Positions 10,672-19,075 of a stretch of DNA of 64,000 bases are shown here, in pieces. The translations under genes and the position numbers were made by a program. Numbering within the stretch: the first letter of the stretch is position 1; every line of letters starts with the position of its first letter. This stretch comes from Streptomyces sp. NBC_00683 (GTDB taxonomy: Bacteria > Actinomycetota > Actinomycetes > Streptomycetales > Streptomycetaceae): positions 7,254,001-7,318,000 of the forward strand of contig NZ_CP109013.1 in the NCBI RefSeq assembly GCF_036226745.1, written 5' to 3'. The notes under the pieces are model-generated. The model worked only from the letters and a program-made list of their open reading frames with translations. It searched no databases and had not been told where the DNA came from.

Positions 10672-12177
10672 ATGGGCGAGAAGGTCGTGGCGGGCGCCTT
10701 TGACCTGTCCGATCGGCAGGCGTACCGGAAAAAGCTCTCCCAGTGCCTGGAGGGGCTGGAGAGGCTCCTGTCGGAGGGGAGGTTCGATCGTCCCAGAAAT
10801 CTCATGGGTCTGGAGATCGAACTCAATCTGGCGGGCTCCGACGGTATGCCGAGGATGCGGAATGCGGAGGTGCTCCAGCGGATCGCCAGCCGGGATTTCC
10901 AGACCGAACTCGGGATGTTCAACCTGGAAGTAAATATTCTTCCGCACCGGCTGAGCGGACGGGTTTTCGATCAGCTCGCCGAGGAGCTCCGTACCGGACT
11001 TGCATATGCCCACAGGAAGGCTGCCGAGGTCGATGCCGGGATCATGATGATCGGAATCCTGCCGACTCTGGGCCGTCACGACGTGGTCTCGGCCAATCTG
11101 TCGGACGTGGACCGCTACACGCTTCTCAACGATCAAATGGCTGCGGCGCGCGGCGAGGATTTCGCCCTCGATATCGAGGGTGTCGAACGCCTGGTCGCCA
11201 CCTCCGCCTCCATCGCGCCCGAGTCGGCGTGCACCTCGGTCCAGCTCCATCTGCAGGTGACGCCGGCCCGTTTCGCGGACGTGTGGAACGCCGCCCAGGC
11301 CATCGCGTCCGTCCAGATCGCACTCGGGGCGAACGCCCCCTTCCTGTTCGGCAAGGAGCTGTGGCGGGAGTCGAGGCCACCTCTGTTCCTGCAGGCCACA
11401 GACGTGCGACCACCCGAGCTGACGAATCAGGGGGTCCGCCCGAGGACCTGGTTCGGGGAGCGCTGGATCAGCTCCGCCCACGAACTCTTCGAGGAGAATC
11501 TGCGCTACTTCCCGCCGCTGCTGCCGATCTGTGACGACGAGGAACCCCTGCGCGTGCTCGACGAGGGCGGCGTTCCCACGCTGGCCGAGCTCGTACTGCA
11601 CAACGGCACGGTCTACCGATGGAACCGGCCGGTGTACGGCCTCGCCGACGGCATCCCCCACCTCAGGGTGGAGAACAGGGTCCTGCCCGCCGGCCCGACG
11701 GTCACCGATGTGATCGCCAACGCCGCCTTCTACTACGGCCTGGTGCGCGCGCTGGCCGACGAGTCCCGGCCGGTGTGGACCCGGCTGCCCTTCGAGGCGG
11801 CCGCCGAGAACTTCGACGCCGCCTGCCGCCACGGAATCGACGCGGAGCTGCTCTGGCCCCGTCCGGGCCGTTCGGGCGGTGTCGCGAAAGTGCCCGCGGT
11901 CCAGCTGGTGCGGGACGAGCTGCTGCCCCTCGCCGCCGCAGGGCTCGACGCCTGGAACATCGAGCCCGCGGACCGCGACCGCTACCTCGGCGTCATCGAG
12001 GAGCGCTGCAGGCTCCGGGTGAACGGGGCGTCCTGGCAGGTCGACACGTACCACCGGGCGCTGGAGGCAGGCCTCGAACGCGAGGCCGCGCTGGCTGCCA
12101 CCACCCGGCGCTACGGGGAGCTGATGCAGGCGGGCGAGCCGGTGCACACCTGGCCGGTCGGTTTTCCCGCCCCCTGA
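10672..12177 (+). CDS. Glutamate-cysteine ligase family (GCS2) protein
   Basis: 501 residues, ATG preceded by GAGGAGGGA (10655-10663). The GCS2-type ATP-dependent carboxylate-amine ligase fold is suggested by LMGLEIELNLAG (the substrate and metal-binding glutamates), FQTELGMFNLEVNI, TSVQLHLQV, and NAAFYYGLVRAL. The family joins glutamate to an amine such as cysteine. Actinomycetes make mycothiol rather than glutathione, so glutathione synthesis is not the likely job, and the real amine acceptor is unknown. It stands alone with a convergent neighbour downstream. Confidence 0.8.
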   Translation: MGEKVVAGAFDLSDRQAYRKKLSQCLEGLERLLSEGRFDRPRNLMGLEIELNLAGSDGMPRMRNAEVLQRIASRDFQTELGMFNLEVNILPHRLSGRVFDQLAEELRTGLAYAHRKAAEVDAGIMMIGILPTLGRHDVVSANLSDVDRYTLLNDQMAAARGEDFALDIEGVERLVATSASIAPESACTSVQLHLQVTPARFADVWNAAQAIASVQIALGANAPFLFGKELWRESRPPLFLQATDVRPPELTNQGVRPRTWFGERWISSAHELFEENLRYFPPLLPICDDEEPLRVLDEGGVPTLAELVLHNGTVYRWNRPVYGLADGIPHLRVENRVLPAGPTVTDVIANAAFYYGLVRALADESRPVWTRLPFEAAAENFDAACRHGIDAELLWPRPGRSGGVAKVPAVQLVRDELLPLAAAGLDAWNIEPADRDRYLGVIEERCRLRVNGASWQVDTYHRALEAGLEREAALAATTRRYGELMQAGEPVHTWPVGFPAP

Positions 12178-12254
12178 GGGCGGGAGACGGCGGAATTCCG
12201 GCCGGGCGGGGGCCGCGCCCGGCGCACGGCGGGCGGGCGGCCCGGCGGAGGCTG

Positions 12255-14042
12255 CTACCGGGCTCCGCGACCGCTCTGCCCGGCCGTCATGATGGCCTGC
12301 AGGATGACGCCCTGGATCTCGGCGGGGTCGCTGACCTCGTAGCCGCCTCCGCCGGTGACCTCGGCGATCTCCGCCATCTCCGCGCGGTCGGCGTCCGGGC
12401 CCACCGCGATCGCGATGATCGGAACCGGCCTCTCCGGGTCCGAGACCTTCTTCAGCTGGTCGATCAGGGCGCTCCTGGCGATGCCGTGGTCGTCCTGGTT
12501 CGAACCGTCGGTGAGGAGAACCAGGGCGTTGAACTTGCCCCTCACGTACGTCGCCTGCGCCTCCTTGTACGAGGCCAGCGTGGTGTCGTACAGACCCGTC
12601 GCGCCGTTCGGCACGGGCTCCAGCGCTTGGAAGGCCGCCGAGAGCTTCTCCCGGTGCGTACCGCCGCCCTTCGCCGGGTCGCCGAGCCTCCGCGTGGGCA
12701 TCACCTCGCGGTAGTCCTTGTCCCCGTCGAGGGTCGTAGCGAACACCCACAGACCGATCTCGTCGTCGGGCGTGAACTGTCCCAGCGCCTGGATCAACGA
12801 GGCCTTGGTGACGTCCATCCGTGACCGGTCGCGCCCCGGCACCGTGACGGCCATGGAGCCGGAGGCGTCGACGACCGTGGTCAGCCGGGCGCTCTGCACC
12901 GTGATCGTCCACATGCCGAGGGTCTCCTGGAGCGCATCGGCGGAGGGCGGAACGGCGGCAGGGGTGGCGAACGGCTGAGGAGTTCTGCCGCCCGCGGACT
13001 CGACCATCGCAGGCTCGGCGGTGCCGTCGGTGGTGCGGAAGCCGTTCTTCTCCAGGACGGTGTGGGCTCCGTCGTCGTCGAGCAGTCTCATGAAGCGGAG
13101 GGCGGCTCTGCTCTCGTCGCTGGTCAGCTCGGCGCTGTTGACCAGGGCGTACGGATAGTTGAGGAGCGGGGTGCCGTCCGCCGGGTAGAAGAGTTCGAGC
13201 CTGCCCGCACTCGGCGAACTCGTGTTGTGGGTGAACGCCGCCTGCTCGGAGACCAGAACCGCCTGATTGTGCTCCGGATTTCCGAACTCGGCTCCCGAGG
13301 CGTCCTGTGCCAGCGCCTCGAGCATCTGCGTATCGCTGTCGGACATCCGCTGCGCCAGGGCCTTGGCTGTGGCGGCGACCTCGGTGTCGTGGTCCCCGCC
13401 CGGTGCGCCGGGCGATGCTCCGATGCTGCTGAGAGCAAGCAGACCGGTGGCGCTGCGTGCCGGATCGGCAATCCCCAGACGGACCTTGTCCGACCCCATG
13501 GCCGAAGCGGTCAACTCGGCCCAGGAGTATGTCTTCTCGGGCCAGCCCAGTGCCTCGGACGCCGAACGCACCATGCCGACGGTCACGGGCGAGGTGGCCA
13601 CGGAGTCGCCCGGGGAGACCGGGATGCCGTTGCCCGTGCCCTTCGCGCGGTCCAGCCAGAGGTCGGAGTCCGGCAGCCAGACCTGGTAGCCGGGATCCCC
13701 CGATCCTGCGGCGAGCGCGTTCGCGACCTTGTAGGAATCGCGGGCGACGACGGTGACATGGAGGCACTGGCCGCCGGCTCGCGCCGGTTCCTTGCTCACC
13801 CTGGCGGCGACGGTCCGGACGGCAGGGGCGATGTCCGGGGAGGCGACCACGGTCAGGCGTACCGCCGAGTCCTTGCAGGAGTCCGAGAACGACAGCAGGC
13901 CGCCCTCTGCCGCGACAGCCGTTCCCGCTGCCACAGCGAGCACGAGCACCGTGGCGACGGCGACGGAGCGACGGCGGCGCGGGGAAGGGGTGTCCCGGTG
14001 ACCCTCCGCCGGGTAGCCGTCGGGCAAGCTGTGACGTCCCAT
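12255..14042 (-). CDS. Membrane-anchored solute-binding-like protein fused to a von Willebrand factor A domain
   Basis: 595 residues. The start is MGRHSLPDGYPAEGH (ATG 14042) behind GGAGG. A cytoplasmic tail of about 24 residues precedes one membrane segment (SVAVATVLVLAVAAGTAVAA). Residues about 55-350 resemble an extracellular type I solute-binding fold (LTVVASPDIAPAVRTVA, YQVWLPDSDLWLDRA, VRLGIADPARSATGLLAL). Residues about 385-590 are a vWA domain with the metal-ion adhesion motif DASGS and LVLLTDGSNQDD. It should face outside the cell. The ligand is unknown. Confidence 0.85.
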   Translation of the reverse strand: MGRHSLPDGYPAEGHRDTPSPRRRRSVAVATVLVLAVAAGTAVAAEGGLLSFSDSCKDSAVRLTVVASPDIAPAVRTVAARVSKEPARAGGQCLHVTVVARDSYKVANALAAGSGDPGYQVWLPDSDLWLDRAKGTGNGIPVSPGDSVATSPVTVGMVRSASEALGWPEKTYSWAELTASAMGSDKVRLGIADPARSATGLLALSSIGASPGAPGGDHDTEVAATAKALAQRMSDSDTQMLEALAQDASGAEFGNPEHNQAVLVSEQAAFTHNTSSPSAGRLELFYPADGTPLLNYPYALVNSAELTSDESRAALRFMRLLDDDGAHTVLEKNGFRTTDGTAEPAMVESAGGRTPQPFATPAAVPPSADALQETLGMWTITVQSARLTTVVDASGSMAVTVPGRDRSRMDVTKASLIQALGQFTPDDEIGLWVFATTLDGDKDYREVMPTRRLGDPAKGGGTHREKLSAAFQALEPVPNGATGLYDTTLASYKEAQATYVRGKFNALVLLTDGSNQDDHGIARSALIDQLKKVSDPERPVPIIAIAVGPDADRAEMAEIAEVTGGGGYEVSDPAEIQGVILQAIMTAGQSGRGAR

Positions 14043-14210
14043 GTCGGTGGTGCCTCCTTGAGGATGAACAAGGAAAAAGGGGGACCGCACCATCGGCAAT
14101 GGTGATTGTCCCCCGGCCTGTCACGCATGATCTTCGTACCTGCATTCGAGACCTTAGCGGGACAGTGGGCGGCATGAGACGTGATTGCAGAACTGAAGGC
14201 AGGTGTACTG

Positions 14211-15005
14211 GTGGAGGCGGGGCGCGTGGCTGAATTCACTCCTCAAGAGGCCGTTTCGCGGCGGATCCTGCGGTCGGAGACGGTGCTGGTGCTGGCCCTC
14301 TCGCTGGGGGCCAGCGGGGTGTCTGCCCTGATCAGTTTTGTTGGATCGTTGACGAAACCGGGGGGTTTGAAGGATCAGGCAGCGACGCTGAACGGTTCGT
14401 ACGCCCCCGGGCGGCCATGGCTGGATCTTGCCTGGCAATTGTTCGGAATCGCAACGGCCCTGGTGCCCGTCGTGCTGGTGGCCCACTTCCTGACCCGTGA
14501 GGGCACCGGTCTGCGTGTCCTCGGTTTCGACCGGACCAGGCCCTGGTTCGACCTCGGGCGCGGCACCTTGGTCGCGGCGGGGATCGGCAGTGCGGGGCTG
14601 GCGTTCTACCTGGTGGCCCGGGCGGGCGGATTCAACCTGACGGTGGTCCCCGAATCACTGCCCGACGTGTGGTGGAAGTTCCCCGTCCTGATTCTCTCCG
14701 CGGTGCAGAACTCCGTTCTGGAGGAAGTCATCGTCGTCGGCTATCTGCTGCGCAGGCTCGGGCAGTTGGGCTGGACGCCGATGGCCGCACTGATGGCGAG
14801 CTCCGTACTGCGCGGCTCGTACCACCTGTACCAGGGGATCGGCGGCTTCATCGGGAACATGGTCATGGGCGTCGTCTTCGTGCTGCTCTACCGGCGCTGG
14901 GGCCGCGTCGGTCCGCTGGTGGTCGCGCATGCCCTGCTCGATATCGGGGCGTTCGTGGGATACGCGCTGCTCGCGGGGAAGGTGGGCTGGCTGCCGACGC
15001 CGTGA
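14211..15005 (+). CDS. CPBP family intramembrane glutamic endopeptidase
   Basis: 264 residues from GTG 14211, chosen because GAAGGCAGG (14195-14203) lies 7 nt before it; GTG 14181 in the same frame is possible. About seven or eight membrane segments. The CPBP/Abi motifs are visible: LEEVIVVGYLLRRLG (catalytic Glu-Glu pair), YHLYQGIGGFIGNMVMG (His) and HALLDIGAF (His). The Arg usually found in the first motif (EExxxR) is Val here, as in some actinobacterial members. The family cleaves within the membrane in prenyl-protein processing or bacteriocin immunity; the substrate here is unknown. Confidence 0.88.
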   Translation: MEAGRVAEFTPQEAVSRRILRSETVLVLALSLGASGVSALISFVGSLTKPGGLKDQAATLNGSYAPGRPWLDLAWQLFGIATALVPVVLVAHFLTREGTGLRVLGFDRTRPWFDLGRGTLVAAGIGSAGLAFYLVARAGGFNLTVVPESLPDVWWKFPVLILSAVQNSVLEEVIVVGYLLRRLGQLGWTPMAALMASSVLRGSYHLYQGIGGFIGNMVMGVVFVLLYRRWGRVGPLVVAHALLDIGAFVGYALLAGKVGWLPTP

Positions 15006-15012
15006 ACGAAGG

Positions 15013-15044
15013 GGCCGGGGTGCACGGATCCGTGCACCCCGGCC
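15013..15044. terminator. Bidirectional terminator between CPBP and PhzF genes
   Basis: A perfect 32-nt palindrome with half-site GGCCGGGGTGCACGGA, ending 4 nt before the stop codon of the convergent PhzF gene. It should stop transcripts from both sides. Confidence 0.8.
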
Positions 15045-15048
15045 GGCG

Positions 15049-15870
15049 TCAGAGTGCGGCCAGCAGTTCCCCGTCGATGACGGTGACGGCGCTGCCGGTC
15101 AGCAGGGTGCGGTCTCCGCGCAGCCAGGTGCGGACCAGGCCGGAACGGGCGGAGGCCTGCAGGCCGGTGAGGTCCTCGCGCCCGAGGCGTGCCGACCAGA
15201 ACGGGGCCAGGGCGGTGTGGGCGCTGCCGGTCACCGGATCCTCGTCGATGCCGACACCGGGGAAGAAGCCGCGCGACACGAAGTCGTAGCCGAGCGAAGG
15301 GTCCGCGGCCGCGGCCGTGGCGATGATGCCGCGCCGGGAGTGGGCGACCAGTCCGGCGAAGTCCGGCGAGAGCGCGCGTACGGCGGCCTCGTCGGCGAGC
15401 TCGATCACCAGGTCGCCCACGTGCGGTCCCGTGTCGTGGACGGAGACGGGATCGGCTCCCAGCGCCTTCGCCAGGCCGGGCGGGGCGGCGACGGGTGTCA
15501 GCGGAGCCGTCGGGAAGTCCAGCGTGAGAGTGCCGTCCGCGTGGGTGGTGGCGCGCAGGATTCCGCAGCGGGTCGAGAAGCGCACCGTTCCGCTCGCCGT
15601 TCCCGTGGTGTGCAGGACGTGCGCGGTGGCGAGTGTGGCGTGCCCGCACATATCCACCTCGGTGGCCGGGGTGAACCAGCGCAGGGCCCAGTCGGCATCG
15701 CCGCCGGGCGGCAGGGGGTGGGCGAACGCCGTCTCGGAGAGGTTGACCTCGGCGGCGATCTGCTGAAGCCGGCCGGGATCGGGGAAGGGGCCGGATTCCA
15801 GGATCAGGACTCCGGCGGGGTTGCCGGCGAAGGGGCGGTCGGTGAACGCGTCGACGATGCGGATCCTCAT
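15049..15870 (-). CDS. PhzF family isomerase/epimerase-like protein
   Basis: 273 residues, starting at MRIRIVDAFTDRPFAGNPAGV (ATG 15870); the longer open frame upstream is low-complexity and not coding. The PhzF fold has two diaminopimelate-epimerase-like halves. The conserved catalytic Glu is in EVNLSETAF, and other markers are RWFTPATEVDMCGHATLATAH and FFPGVGIDEDPVTGSAH. PhzF isomerises a dihydroanthranilate in phenazine synthesis. No phenazine genes are nearby, so its substrate is unknown. No good ribosome binding site is seen. Confidence 0.9.
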   Translation of the reverse strand: MRIRIVDAFTDRPFAGNPAGVLILESGPFPDPGRLQQIAAEVNLSETAFAHPLPPGGDADWALRWFTPATEVDMCGHATLATAHVLHTTGTASGTVRFSTRCGILRATTHADGTLTLDFPTAPLTPVAAPPGLAKALGADPVSVHDTGPHVGDLVIELADEAAVRALSPDFAGLVAHSRRGIIATAAAADPSLGYDFVSRGFFPGVGIDEDPVTGSAHTALAPFWSARLGREDLTGLQASARSGLVRTWLRGDRTLLTGSAVTVIDGELLAAL

Positions 15871-16046
15871 GACGCTGACGGTAGGCGGGCGGGTACGCAC
15901 GGTCCAAGGCCAATTGCCGGTCGGCGGCCCTGCTCCGGCCGGTCCGGTTCTGCTGCCCTGCCCCCCGGGTCCTGCCCAGCCCCGTCCTGCCCGGCCCCGT
16001 CCTGCGCAGGCCGGCCCGGTCCGTCCGTCGAGACATGGCGCGTGGG

Positions 16047-16075
16047 TTGTCAAGCGATCGGTTCCGATATATCGT
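16047..16075 (+). promoter_or_regulatory. Promoter with overlapping palindrome before the PadR gene
   Basis: TTGTCA (16047-16052), a 17-nt spacer and TATCGT (16070-16075). The palindrome CGATATATCG (16065-16074) covers the -10 box, a natural place for autorepression by the PadR protein. Confidence 0.6.
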
Positions 16076-16115
16076 TTGAGTATCGCGACAGATCAACGAT
16101 GGAAGGAGCGTAGCG

Positions 16116-16742
16116 ATGCGTTCACATGGACACGAGCATGAGCACGGACATGGGCACTGCGGGCCCGGTCATCAAGGTCGGGGCGACTACGAGGGGAGGC
16201 GGGCAGCCTTCGGGTCGTTCGGCCCGCCCTTCGGTGGCGGCCCGTTCGGCGGCGGCCCGTTCGGTGGCGGCGGACGCGGCCGGGGCGGTGGCAGGGGAAG
16301 GGCGCGGCGCGGTGATGTGCGTGCGTCGATCCTGGCGCTGCTCAAGGACCGTTCGATGCACGGTTACGAGATGATCCAGGAGATCGGCGAGCGCAGCGGA
16401 GGGGCCTGGCGGCCCAGCCCCGGCTCCGTCTACCCCACCCTTCAACTGCTGGAGGACGAGGGCCTGATCGTCAGCGCGAGCGAGGGCGGCAAGAAGCTGT
16501 TCACCCTCACCGAGGCAGGCCGCACCGAGGCCGAGACCGGTCCCGAGGCGCCGTGGGAGGAAGTCGGGCGTGGAGTCGACTGGGAGGGTGTGAACGAGAT
16601 CCGCCAGGCCGGGTTCGGCCTGATGGAGGCGTTCGGGCAGGTCTGGAAGACCGGCTCCGCCGATCAGCGCCAGAAGGCGCTCACGGTGATCAACGATGCC
16701 CGTAAGAAGCTCTACCTGATCCTTGCCGACGACGACCACTGA
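16116..16742 (+). CDS. PadR family transcriptional regulator with His-rich and Gly-rich N-terminus
   Basis: 208 residues, ATG behind GGAAGGAG. Residues 1-20 are a histidine-rich tail (MRSHGHEHEHGHGHCGPGH). Residues 33-65 are Gly/Arg-rich with a repeated PFGGG unit. The PadR winged HTH occupies about 68-145 (VRASILALLKDRSMHGYEMIQEI, RPSPGSVYPTLQLLEDEGLI). The C-terminal helix is a dimerisation segment. PadR proteins usually repress a neighbouring efflux gene and themselves, but no efflux gene is adjacent. The His tail suggests metal sensing or storage, which is inference. Confidence 0.9.
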   Translation: MRSHGHEHEHGHGHCGPGHQGRGDYEGRRAAFGSFGPPFGGGPFGGGPFGGGGRGRGGGRGRARRGDVRASILALLKDRSMHGYEMIQEIGERSGGAWRPSPGSVYPTLQLLEDEGLIVSASEGGKKLFTLTEAGRTEAETGPEAPWEEVGRGVDWEGVNEIRQAGFGLMEAFGQVWKTGSADQRQKALTVINDARKKLYLILADDDH

Positions 16743-16823
16743 CCCGTGGGGTGCGCGACCGTACGCCGCAAGGTCCCCGTTCCGCGGGGCCCTTGCGGCG
16801 TACGTCGTGTGCGGATGCCCGCA

Positions 16824-17048
16824 TCACGGCCGGGTGATGAGTTCCGCCGGCCCCGTCCGCCAGATCGCCGCCGCGTCGAACCGGTCCGAAGCGCGGGGGT
16901 GCGGGCCGTCGTCGTGGCAGTGGAACGCCGCCCAGAAGAGGTCGGCGGGCAGTGCGTCGGCAGGGGCGTGGACGCGATAGACGTACTGCCGTCCGTCGAC
17001 GGCCGGCAGAGCGACGAGCCAGGACACGAAAGGGACCCCTCCTCCCAT
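16824..17048 (-). CDS. Small hypothetical protein
   Basis: 74 residues from ATG 17048 (MGGGVPFVSWLVALPAVDG). The same frame stays open upstream, and residues just before (RWIRPSGHTDLTTP) also look protein-like, so the true start may be farther upstream. There is no clear ribosome binding site at the chosen start. No domain is recognised; HAPADALPADLFWAAFHCHDDGPH is the most structured part. The 228 nt between this start and the next gene hold no other gene that I can support. Confidence 0.5.
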   Translation of the reverse strand: MGGGVPFVSWLVALPAVDGRQYVYRVHAPADALPADLFWAAFHCHDDGPHPRASDRFDAAAIWRTGPAELITRP

Positions 17049-17275
17049 CGGCGTCGTCAGATCGGTGTGGCCTGAGGGACGTATCCAGCGCGTCGCCGGT
17101 TGCGCCGGGAGCGCTGCGCAAGGCGGCGCGCGCTCTTTCGGCGGATCGGTGCCCCGTAATGGCGGGATCTCATCCGCAAGGATGAGGAACTCCTCCGGTG
17201 CCCGCCCTCGGTGGGATGCGCAGATGGGCCGTACCGGGGATGCCGCCGTGTTCCGGGACTGATGGGGTGGGTTGT

Positions 17276-17806
17276 GTGCACAACCGGACACCATCGATAC
17301 CCGAACAGCCCGCACCGCACCACGCCGGATTCACAGCTGAACTGGCGTCGGTGGTGACCGGTGCGCGCCGGCGGGCCCTGCGTGACGGCGACCGTCACAT
17401 AGACACAGCTCATCTGCTGCACTCGCTCATCGAATCCGACCCCGAGGTCCGTGGGGTTTTCGACGGTGGACCCCAGCTGGCCAGGGTCCTCGGCTATCTC
17501 GTGCAGCGCAGCATCGGCTACGGGCTCCGCTGGCAGGGAACGCTGGAGCGCTCGGGTGCTCCGGCGGCGGTGGACGAGCCGGGGGCCGACGGGTGGTCAC
17601 CCTCGGCCGTCGCGGCGATGGACCGGGCCGAGCGGGGTGCGGTTCTGCGCGGGGAGTCCTGCGCCGGTGGACTCGACATTCTTGCCGCACTGGTCGGGGA
17701 CCCGGAGTGCCGCGCCGTCGAGGTGCTGGAGCGGGCCGGCGTGGAGACCGCGTGGCTTGCCGGGCGTACGGCGGACCGGCTGGCCGAGGTTTCCCGGCCG
17801 GGGTGA
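17276..17806 (+). CDS. Clp N-terminal (double repeat) domain protein
   Basis: 176 residues from GTG 17276 (VHNRTPSIPEQPAPHH), preceded by GGGGTGGG; the longer open frame upstream overlaps regulatory sequence. It contains two Clp-N-like repeats: LASVVTGARRRALRDGDRHIDTAHLLHSLIE (about 22-50) and SAVAAMDRAERGAVLRGESCAGGLDILAALVG (about 105-140). There is no AAA module. Such stand-alone domains may act as ClpC/ClpB adaptors or decoys; that is inference. The EamA gene starts 67 nt downstream on the same strand. Confidence 0.82.
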   Translation: MHNRTPSIPEQPAPHHAGFTAELASVVTGARRRALRDGDRHIDTAHLLHSLIESDPEVRGVFDGGPQLARVLGYLVQRSIGYGLRWQGTLERSGAPAAVDEPGADGWSPSAVAAMDRAERGAVLRGESCAGGLDILAALVGDPECRAVEVLERAGVETAWLAGRTADRLAEVSRPG

Positions 17807-17873
17807 TCATGGACACTCCACCGTCAGGCGTGACGAGGGTGACGCTGCTGACGCGGGCTGCCATGATGTGCCG

Positions 17874-18917
17874 ATGCACGCGTCTCAGGGGAGAAGCGCC
17901 GGTCTGGGCCTGGCCTTGGCCTCGGCGCTCGCATTCGGTGGTTCAGGGGTGGCGGCCAAGCCGCTGATCGAGGCGGGGCTCGACCCGCTGCACGTGGTGT
18001 GGCTACGCGTGGCGGGTGCCGCGCTCGTCATGCTGCCCGTCGCCTGGCGGCACCGGAACCTGGTGCGTGAAAGGCCGGCGCTGCTGGCCGGTTTCGGGCT
18101 CTTCGCCGTCGCGGGCGTACAGGCCTTCTACTTCGCCGCGATCTCCCGCATCCCTGTCGGTGTCGCTCTCCTCGTCGAGTATCTGGCGCCCGCGCTGGTT
18201 CTCGGCTGGGTGCGTTTCGTGCAGCGCAGGCCCGTCACCCGGGCCGCCGCGGCCGGGGTGGTCCTGGCGGTCGGCGGACTCGCCTGTGTCGTCGAGGTGT
18301 GGGCCGGACTGAGCTTCGACGCCGTGGGCCTGCTGCTCGCGCTCGGAGCGGCGTGCTGTCAGGTGGGCTACTTCGTCCTGTCCGATCAGGGCAGCCCGGG
18401 CCAGGGAAGCCACGGCGCCGCCGAAGCCGGTCCGCCGCATCCGTTCGGCGTGATCGCGTACGGACTGCTGGTCGGGGCCGCGGTGCTCACCGTCGTGGCC
18501 AGGCCCTGGGGGATGAACTGGGCGGCTCTGGGCGGGAGCGCCGAGATGAACGGGAACGCAGTTCCCGCGTGGCTGCTGCTGGGCTGGATCGTGCTGCTCG
18601 CGACCGTGCTCGCCTACGTCACCGGTGTGGTGTCGGTGCGGCTGCTCTCACCGCAGGTCGCCGGTGTCGTCGCCTGCCTGGAGGCGGTCATCGCGACCGT
18701 GCTGGCCTGGGTGCTCCTCGGCGAGCACCTCTCCGCGCCCCAGCTCGTCGGCGGCGGTGTGGTGCTGATCGGGGCCTTCATCGCGCAGTCCGCCGCCCCC
18801 AGACCGCCGTCCGGGCCGGTGGCGTCCGGCGCCGGGGTGCAGGGCTCGGACGGGGCGGGCGGCGGCGGCCCCGCTGTCGCGGAGGGTGAGTTGTCCGGGC
18901 ACCGGACCTCGCCGTAG
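17874..18917 (+). CDS. EamA/DMT family transporter (first of three)
   Basis: 347 residues from ATG 17874 (MHASQGRSAGLGLALASALAFGGSG); GTG 17868 in frame is possible. Ten membrane segments in two EamA halves, each with the typical start (AFGGSGVAAKPLI and VGLLLALGAACCQVGYFVLS). A hydrophilic loop (QGSPGQGSHGAAEAGPPHP) divides the halves, and the C-terminus has a Gly/Pro-rich tail. Members export amino acids or other metabolites; the substrate is not evident. Its TAG stop codon is also the first half of a -10 box (18915-18920). Confidence 0.9.
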   Translation: MHASQGRSAGLGLALASALAFGGSGVAAKPLIEAGLDPLHVVWLRVAGAALVMLPVAWRHRNLVRERPALLAGFGLFAVAGVQAFYFAAISRIPVGVALLVEYLAPALVLGWVRFVQRRPVTRAAAAGVVLAVGGLACVVEVWAGLSFDAVGLLLALGAACCQVGYFVLSDQGSPGQGSHGAAEAGPPHPFGVIAYGLLVGAAVLTVVARPWGMNWAALGGSAEMNGNAVPAWLLLGWIVLLATVLAYVTGVVSVRLLSPQVAGVVACLEAVIATVLAWVLLGEHLSAPQLVGGGVVLIGAFIAQSAAPRPPSGPVASGAGVQGSDGAGGGGPAVAEGELSGHRTSP

Positions 18918-18920
18918 GGT
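18891..18920 (+). promoter_or_regulatory. Promoter of the short leader ORF and second EamA gene
   Basis: TTGTCC (18891-18896), an 18-nt spacer and TAGGGT (18915-18920). The start point would fall at 18927-18928, that is, on the ATG of the short ORF. Confidence 0.6.
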
Positions 18921-18927
18921 GGCGATC

Positions 18928-18963
18928 ATGCACCTGACCGTACTTCCGCCGCCTGTCGCCTAG
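18928..18963 (+). CDS. Putative leader peptide with Pro-Pro-Pro (MHLTVLPPPVA)
   Basis: Eleven codons ending in TAG at 18961-18963. The ATG is at the predicted transcription start, so it would be translated leaderlessly. Three consecutive prolines are a known ribosome stalling signal that needs elongation factor P. It lies 112 nt before the EamA gene at 19076, with alternative hairpins in between. A leader-peptide attenuator is inferred; no homologue is known to me. Confidence 0.5.
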   Translation: MHLTVLPPPVA

Positions 18964-18992
18964 CGCGCGCGGCCACTCCTGACGAAGACCGG

Positions 18993-19042
18993 GCTCGGGC
19001 AGTCCCCGAGCGGTTCGTCGCTGCCCGCGTGCGGAGCCGAGC
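18993..19042 (+). promoter_or_regulatory. Mutually exclusive RNA stems between leader ORF and EamA gene
   Basis: GCTCGGG (18993-18999) can pair with CCCGAGC (19005-19011). Alternatively, GGGCAG (18997-19002) can pair with CTGCCC (19021-19026), or GCTCGG with CCGAGC (19037-19042). Competing stems after a short ORF are the expected layout of an attenuator. Confidence 0.45.
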
Positions 19043-19075
19043 GACCACCACCCCCTCTTCCTCCGGAGAAGTCAC

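Noticed and set aside
10588..14175. Very long open frame on the minus strand (about 1195 codons)
   Set aside because: It spans the reverse complement of the GCS2-like gene and a shifted frame of the vWA gene. Its translation is Arg/Pro/Gly-rich with no domain, as expected for a GC-rich shadow frame.
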